Positions 23,333-26,721 of a stretch of DNA of 26,721 bases are shown piece after piece (the first letter of the stretch is position 1; each line of letters starts with the position of its first letter). The stretch lies in the NCBI GenBank assembly GCA_964449455.1, contig CAYUYV010000058.1, forward strand, positions 1 through 26,721, read 5' to 3'. The translations under genes and the position numbers were made by a program. The notes beneath the pieces are model-generated. The model was not told the origin of the DNA. It ran no database searches and saw only the letters and a program-made list of their open reading frames with translations. The stretch comes from CAYUYV01 sp964449455 (GTDB lineage Bacteria > Pseudomonadota > Alphaproteobacteria > JAJFIK01).

Positions 23333-23358
23333 AGGCGTCCGGTTTTTAAGGATCGGTT

Positions 23359-23534
23359 GCCCAGTCCGCGCGCAAAGCCCAGTCCGCGCGCAAAGCCCNN
23401 NNNNNNNNNNNNNNNNNNNNNNNNNNNNNNNNNNNNNNNNNNNNNNNNNNNNNNNNNNNNNNNNNNNNNNNNNNNNNNNNNNNNNNNNNNNNNNNNNNGC
23501 CCAGTCCGCGCGCAAAGCCCAGTCCGCGCGCAAA
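23359..23534. repeat. 18-bp tandem repeat array, contains a gap
   Basis: Unit GCCCAGTCCGCGCGCAAA: two exact copies before the N-run (23359-23376, 23377-23394) and two exact copies after it (23499-23516, 23517-23534). The identity of all copies suggests a recently expanded array whose length the assembly could not resolve. Confidence 0.92.
23399..23498. other. Assembly gap (100 N) inside the 18-bp repeat
   Basis: Exactly 100 N flanked on both sides by the same tandem repeat; a placeholder of unknown real length. Confidence 0.97.
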
Positions 23535-23679
23535 GCCCCGTTCACCGCTCTGGCCGGACCTCCATCACATCGTCTTCCCGGTCTTGTGACACGTCCAGGG
23601 CGGGATTGGGTCTGCTGGCCAATCCACTCGTGCCTGCATACCCTGCGCATGGGCTCTGCGGAGGGGCTAAGCCCGTCCC

Positions 23680-23727
23680 GCCAGTGCTGTGTTCTTCCGG
23701 TGCTGTGTTCTGCCAGTGCTGTGTTCT
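23680..23727. repeat. Three 16-bp tandem repeats
   Basis: GCCAGTGCTGTGTTCT (23680-23695), TCCGGTGCTGTGTTCT (23696-23711) and GCCAGTGCTGTGTTCT (23712-23727). The last 12 bases are identical in all three. The unit is unrelated to the 18-bp array 150 bases upstream. Confidence 0.85.
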
Positions 23728-23901
23728 AAATGTCGGGTCCGGGGGCACACTTTTCCCTGCCAGAGCGCCGCGCCCACTTCCGCTTCTGACCCACCAGAGT
23801 TCCTCCACCAGAATAATTTCAAAGTCCCAAACCCGCCGGCGCAGGCCTCTCAGAGTGTCTTGCGTGTCTGGCATGGCAGCGTTCTCATTGAGCGCGATAA
23901 C

Positions 23902-23951
23902 ACCCTGTTAAGGTTCGCCAGATAGCCGACTGTTGCCTATACTGACAGGGT
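23902..23951. promoter_or_regulatory. Inverted repeat and -10 element before pdhA
   Basis: ACCCTGT (23902-23908) and ACAGGGT (23945-23951) are perfect 7-bp arms flanking a -10-like TATACT (23938-23943) with a poor -35 (TTCGCC) 18 bases before it. Each arm is also followed by TTAAGG. This may be the pdhA promoter with a regulator site around it; the start codon is about 85 bases downstream. Confidence 0.4.
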
Positions 23952-24035
23952 TAAGGGACACCAATGGCGAGACGGTTCGGGTAACGCACAACCAGGGCCG
24001 CCCCTGTCGATGCACCTTGCTGGGAAGGGAAAAGA

Positions 24036-25118
24036 ATGGGCCACCCACATAACGGATCTTCCACGACGGGCGCCATCTGGTCTGCGGCTCCCTTGGCCCG
24101 CGGTACTGCGGCCGCGACGGACGCCTCTGGCGCGCCGACGCTCAGTGCCCGGCCCACGACCAAAGATGAGTTGTTCAGCTATCTGCATATCATGCTGCTG
24201 ATCCGCCGCTTTGAGGAGCGGGCTGGTCAGATGTATGGCATGGGCCTTATTGGTGGTTTCTGCCACCTCTATATCGGTCAGGAAGCCGTGGTGACGGGCA
24301 TGCAGGCCGTGATCGAACCGGGCGACCAGGTGATCACGGGCTATCGGGACCATGGGCATATGCTGGCCTGCGGCATGGACCCCAAGGGCGTCATGGCGGA
24401 GCTGACCGGCCGGTCCGGCGGCTATTCCCGGGGCAAAGGCGGCTCCATGCATATGTTCAGCCGGGAGAAAGCCTTTTTCGGCGGCCATGGCATCGTGGGC
24501 GCCCAGGTTCCCCTCGGCACGGGCCTCGCCTTTTCCAACAAGTACCAGCAAAACGGCCATGTCTGCCTGACCTATTTCGGTGACGGCGCCGCGAACCAGG
24601 GTCAGGTCTTCGAGGCCTTCAACATGGCGGCACTCTGGAAGCTGCCTGTGGTCTATGTGATCGAAAACAATCAGTATGCCATGGGCACGAGTGTCCAGCG
24701 TTCCTCCTCGGAGACCCATCTGTGCCGGCGCGGTGCCAGCTTCAACATTCCGGGCTACGAGGTCGATGGCATGGATGTATTGGCGGTGCGGGATGCGGGC
24801 CGGGAGGCGGTCGAGCACGCCCGCAGCGGTCAGGGTCCGATCATCCTGGAGATGAAGACCTACCGCTATCGCGGCCATTCCATGTCCGACCCGGCCAAAT
24901 ACCGCACCCGCGAAGAGGTCCAGGACATCCGGGAGCACCATGATCCGATCGAACTGGCGCGCCAGCGGCTTCTTGCCGAAGGCTGGGTCACCGATGCGGA
25001 TTTGAAGGCCCTTGAGCGGACAATCCGCGCCCAGGTCGCTGAATCTGCCGATTTCGCCCAGACCAGCCCCGAGCCCGATCCGGCCGAGCTGTACACGGAT
25101 GTTCTGATCGCAGGCTGA
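24036..25118 (+). CDS. pdhA: Pyruvate dehydrogenase E1 component subunit alpha
   Basis: A 360-residue thiamine diphosphate enzyme subunit. With E1 beta it decarboxylates pyruvate and acetylates the lipoyl group of E2. After a variable A/S/T-rich N-terminus of about 40 residues come LLIRRFEERAGQMYG, GFCHLYIGQEAVVTG, YRDHGHMLACG, GKGGSMHMF, FFGGHGIVGAQVPLGTGLAF and the ThDP-magnesium motif GDGAANQG...ENN (182-212), then YRYRGHSMSDPAKYR, the loop that is phosphorylated in mitochondrial E1 alpha. The length matches alphaproteobacterial PdhA. The ATG at 24036 has AAGGGAAAAG just before it. It is followed after 61 bases by the E1 beta gene and then E2, so it begins the pdh operon. Confidence 0.97.
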   Translation: MGHPHNGSSTTGAIWSAAPLARGTAAATDASGAPTLSARPTTKDELFSYLHIMLLIRRFEERAGQMYGMGLIGGFCHLYIGQEAVVTGMQAVIEPGDQVITGYRDHGHMLACGMDPKGVMAELTGRSGGYSRGKGGSMHMFSREKAFFGGHGIVGAQVPLGTGLAFSNKYQQNGHVCLTYFGDGAANQGQVFEAFNMAALWKLPVVYVIENNQYAMGTSVQRSSSETHLCRRGASFNIPGYEVDGMDVLAVRDAGREAVEHARSGQGPIILEMKTYRYRGHSMSDPAKYRTREEVQDIREHHDPIELARQRLLAEGWVTDADLKALERTIRAQVAESADFAQTSPEPDPAELYTDVLIAG

Positions 25119-25179
25119 CGGTGCGCGCCGCAAGGCGCTGCCCGGCATCCGCCGTTCCGCCCGACAAAGAGGCTTCGCA

Positions 25180-26604
25180 ATGCCCACCGAAATTCTGATG
25201 CCCGCCCTGTCTCCCACCATGGAAGAGGGCACTCTGGCCAAATGGCTCGTCAAGGAAGGCGACATGGTCAAGGCCGGCGATGTGATCGCCGAGATCGAAA
25301 CCGACAAGGCCACCATGGAGGTGGAAGCCGTCGATGAAGGCATTGTTGGCCAGATCCTGGTCCCTGAAGGCTCGGACAATGTCGCCGTCAATGCGGTCAT
25401 CGCCTTGTTGATCGAGGAAGGCGAGGAAGTCGGCAAGATTGCCGTTAATGGTGGTGCTGCACCTTCGCTCAGCCCTGCGGCTCCCACTGTCTCAACGCCC
25501 CCAGTTGCGCCTGCGCCCCCCCGCGCCGAGGCCGCGCCGGCGCCGCGGTCCGCGCCTGCCATTTCGGCGGCGCCCGCCCCTCGAAATGCTCCTGAACCGG
25601 ATTATCCGGCCGGCACCCGTCTTGCGTCCCAGTCCGTGCGGGAAGCCCTACGCGATGCCATGGCCGAGGAAATGCGCCGGGATCCGGCGGTGTTCGTCAT
25701 GGGTGAAGAGGTCGCCTACTACCAGGGCGCCTATAAGGTGACCCAGGGTCTTCTGGACGAATTTGGCGACCAGCGGGTTGTCGATACGCCGATCACGGAA
25801 CATGGCTTCGCCGGTCTTGGGGTCGGCGCGGCCTTTGGCGGTCTGAAACCCATCGTGGAATTCATGACCTTCAATTTCGCGATGCAGGCGATCGACCAGA
25901 TCATCAATTCGGCGGCCAAGACTTTGTATATGTCCGGCGGCCAGATGGGCTGTCCCATGGTCTTCCGCGGGCCGAACGGGGCGGCGGCCCGGGTTGCCGC
26001 CCAGCACAGCCAGGACTATTCGGCCTGGTATGCCCATGTCCCCGGCCTGAAGGTCCTTGCCCCCTGGAGCGCGTCCGATGCCAAGGGCCTGCTCAAGGCG
26101 GCCATCCGGGACCCCAATCCCGTCATCTTCCTTGAAAACGAAATCCTCTATGGGCGCAGTTCCGATGTGCCTCAGCTTGACGATTTCGTCCTGCCCATCG
26201 GCAAGGCGGCCATCGTGCGTCCGGGAACGGACGTTACGCTGGTGGCCCACAGCCGGCCGGTCGATCACGCGCTGGAGGCGGCCGAGGCCCTGAGCGCCGA
26301 CGGCATCGAGGCCGAAGTGATCAATCTGCGCTCCTTGCGCCCCCTCGACATCGACACCGTGATTGCTTCCGTCGCCAAGACGAACCGGTGCGTCACCGTC
26401 GAAGAGGGCTGGGCGCCCTGCGGCATCGGCGCGGAAATTTCCGCCCGGCTCATGGAGTCAGCGTTCGATCATCTCGATGCGCCGGTTCTGCGCGTGAGCG
26501 CCAAGGACGTGCCTCTGCCCTACGCCGCCAATCTGGAAAAACGCGCCCTGCCCCAGGCCAAGGACGTGGTGGATGCGGTGCGATCGGTCACCTACACCCG
26601 CTGA
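25180..26604 (+). CDS. pdhB: Pyruvate dehydrogenase E1 component subunit beta with N-terminal lipoyl domain
   Basis: A 474-residue protein, about 140 longer than a plain E1 beta. Residues 1-80 are a biotinyl/lipoyl domain: LMPALSPTMEEGTLAKWL and IETDKATMEVEA with the lipoylated Lys43. An Ala/Pro-rich flexible linker (about 88-143) follows, then the transketolase-like E1 beta: SVREALRDAMAEEM, VFVMGEEVAYYQGAYKVTQGL, DTPITEHGFAGLGVGAAFGG, FRGPNGAAARVAAQHSQ, and the C-terminal domain with VEEGWAPCGIGAEI. A lipoyl domain on E1 beta is known from several alphaproteobacteria. The complex thus carries lipoyl groups on both E1 beta and E2. The ATG at 25180 has GAGG 7 bases upstream. Spacing is 61 bases from pdhA and 75 to pdhC. 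Confidence 0.97.
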   Translation: MPTEILMPALSPTMEEGTLAKWLVKEGDMVKAGDVIAEIETDKATMEVEAVDEGIVGQILVPEGSDNVAVNAVIALLIEEGEEVGKIAVNGGAAPSLSPAAPTVSTPPVAPAPPRAEAAPAPRSAPAISAAPAPRNAPEPDYPAGTRLASQSVREALRDAMAEEMRRDPAVFVMGEEVAYYQGAYKVTQGLLDEFGDQRVVDTPITEHGFAGLGVGAAFGGLKPIVEFMTFNFAMQAIDQIINSAAKTLYMSGGQMGCPMVFRGPNGAAARVAAQHSQDYSAWYAHVPGLKVLAPWSASDAKGLLKAAIRDPNPVIFLENEILYGRSSDVPQLDDFVLPIGKAAIVRPGTDVTLVAHSRPVDHALEAAEALSADGIEAEVINLRSLRPLDIDTVIASVAKTNRCVTVEEGWAPCGIGAEISARLMESAFDHLDAPVLRVSAKDVPLPYAANLEKRALPQAKDVVDAVRSVTYTR

Positions 26605-26679
26605 TGCGCGGCGCGGCCGAACGGGCCCGGCTTTGGTCAGGGTCCGGACCGAACAAGATGACCATGAAGGATTGAAGCC

Positions 26680-26721
26680 ATGCCGATCCCCATTTTGATG
26701 CCCGCCCTCTCGCCGACCATG
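26680..26721 (+). CDS. pdhC: Dihydrolipoamide acetyltransferase (PDH E2), 5' fragment
   Basis: Fourteen codons (MPIPILMPALSPTM) before the window ends. The LMPALSPTM phrase is the start of a lipoyl domain and almost repeats the beginning of the E1 beta gene. AAGGA lies before the ATG. Position after pdhA and pdhB makes E2 by far the best reading; the rest lies outside the window. Confidence 0.85.
   Translation, partial: MPIPILMPALSPTM

Larger units (their letters stand above)
23333..24035. other. Repeat-rich intergenic region between ftsB and pdhA
   Basis: About 700 bases including 100 N. It contains the 18-bp array with the gap, a hairpin GGATTGG (23603-23609)/CCAATCC (23619-23625), the 16-bp triplicate at 23680-23727, and the probable pdhA promoter. 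No open frame here resembles a known protein; the 181- and 184-residue frames across the gap are translations of repeats and N. Confidence 0.75.

Noticed and set aside
23184..23911. Open frames of 181 and 184 codons through the second gap
   Set aside because: They consist mostly of repeat translation and undefined residues, and the gap size is arbitrary, so the frame across it means nothing.
23937..25562. A 541-codon open frame on the minus strand
   Set aside because: It lies antisense to pdhA and pdhB, whose identity is certain. Its translation is compositionally odd and shows no domain.

Overview
The window is GC-rich DNA with short intergenic gaps and no visible tRNA, rRNA, insertion sequence, prophage or CRISPR array. 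Large TonB-dependent receptors, a pyruvate dehydrogenase E1 beta carrying its own lipoyl domain, and the order ftsB-pdhA-pdhB-pdhC all point to an aerobic Gram-negative alphaproteobacterium, perhaps Kordiimonadales-, Sphingomonadales- or Caulobacter-like. The order is an inference from gene content. The sequence is a draft: two runs of exactly 100 N sit inside short tandem repeats (12936-13035 and 23399-23498), so the true distances there are unknown.

Left part (1-5774): a DUF2189 membrane protein (+), a PhzF-family isomerase (-), an endonuclease/exonuclease/phosphatase (EEP) family hydrolase (+), then a strong bidirectional terminator and a large TonB-dependent receptor (-). Middle-left (5775-12486): a 600-base divergent spacer, then a probable transcription unit of an omega-amino acid:pyruvate class III aminotransferase and a second TonB receptor (+), a dispersed palindromic repeat, a PEP mutase/isocitrate lyase superfamily enzyme (-), and an FkbM methyltransferase (+) behind a structured, locally AT-richer leader.

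Middle-right (12502-17360): a three-gene minus-strand operon (DUF2306 membrane protein, membrane protein with a Gln-rich repeat tail broken by a gap, winged-helix regulator) with a readable promoter and an overlapping inverted repeat; a minus-strand pair of a zinc-independent MDR reductase and an SDR lacking the usual catalytic Tyr; and, divergent from the pair, a four-TM protein that looks like two SLATT/DUF4231-type modules. Right part (17472-26721): a minus-strand series of a DCC-family thiol oxidoreductase, a secreted beta-propeller (DUF4185-like) protein and a class C beta-lactamase-fold serine hydrolase with a C-terminal membrane region; then plus-strand genes for a second EEP hydrolase, FtsB (apparently with a basic N-terminal extension and translationally coupled to the EEP gene), a repeat-rich 700-base spacer with the second gap, PDH E1 alpha, lipoyl-E1 beta and the first 14 codons of the E2 gene.

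No complete new system stands out. The items most worth a second look are the tandem SLATT-like protein, the extended FtsB coupled to an EEP hydrolase, the cluster of unrelated minisatellites (two of which broke the assembly), the 71-base inverted repeat at the left edge, and several palindromes at promoters.
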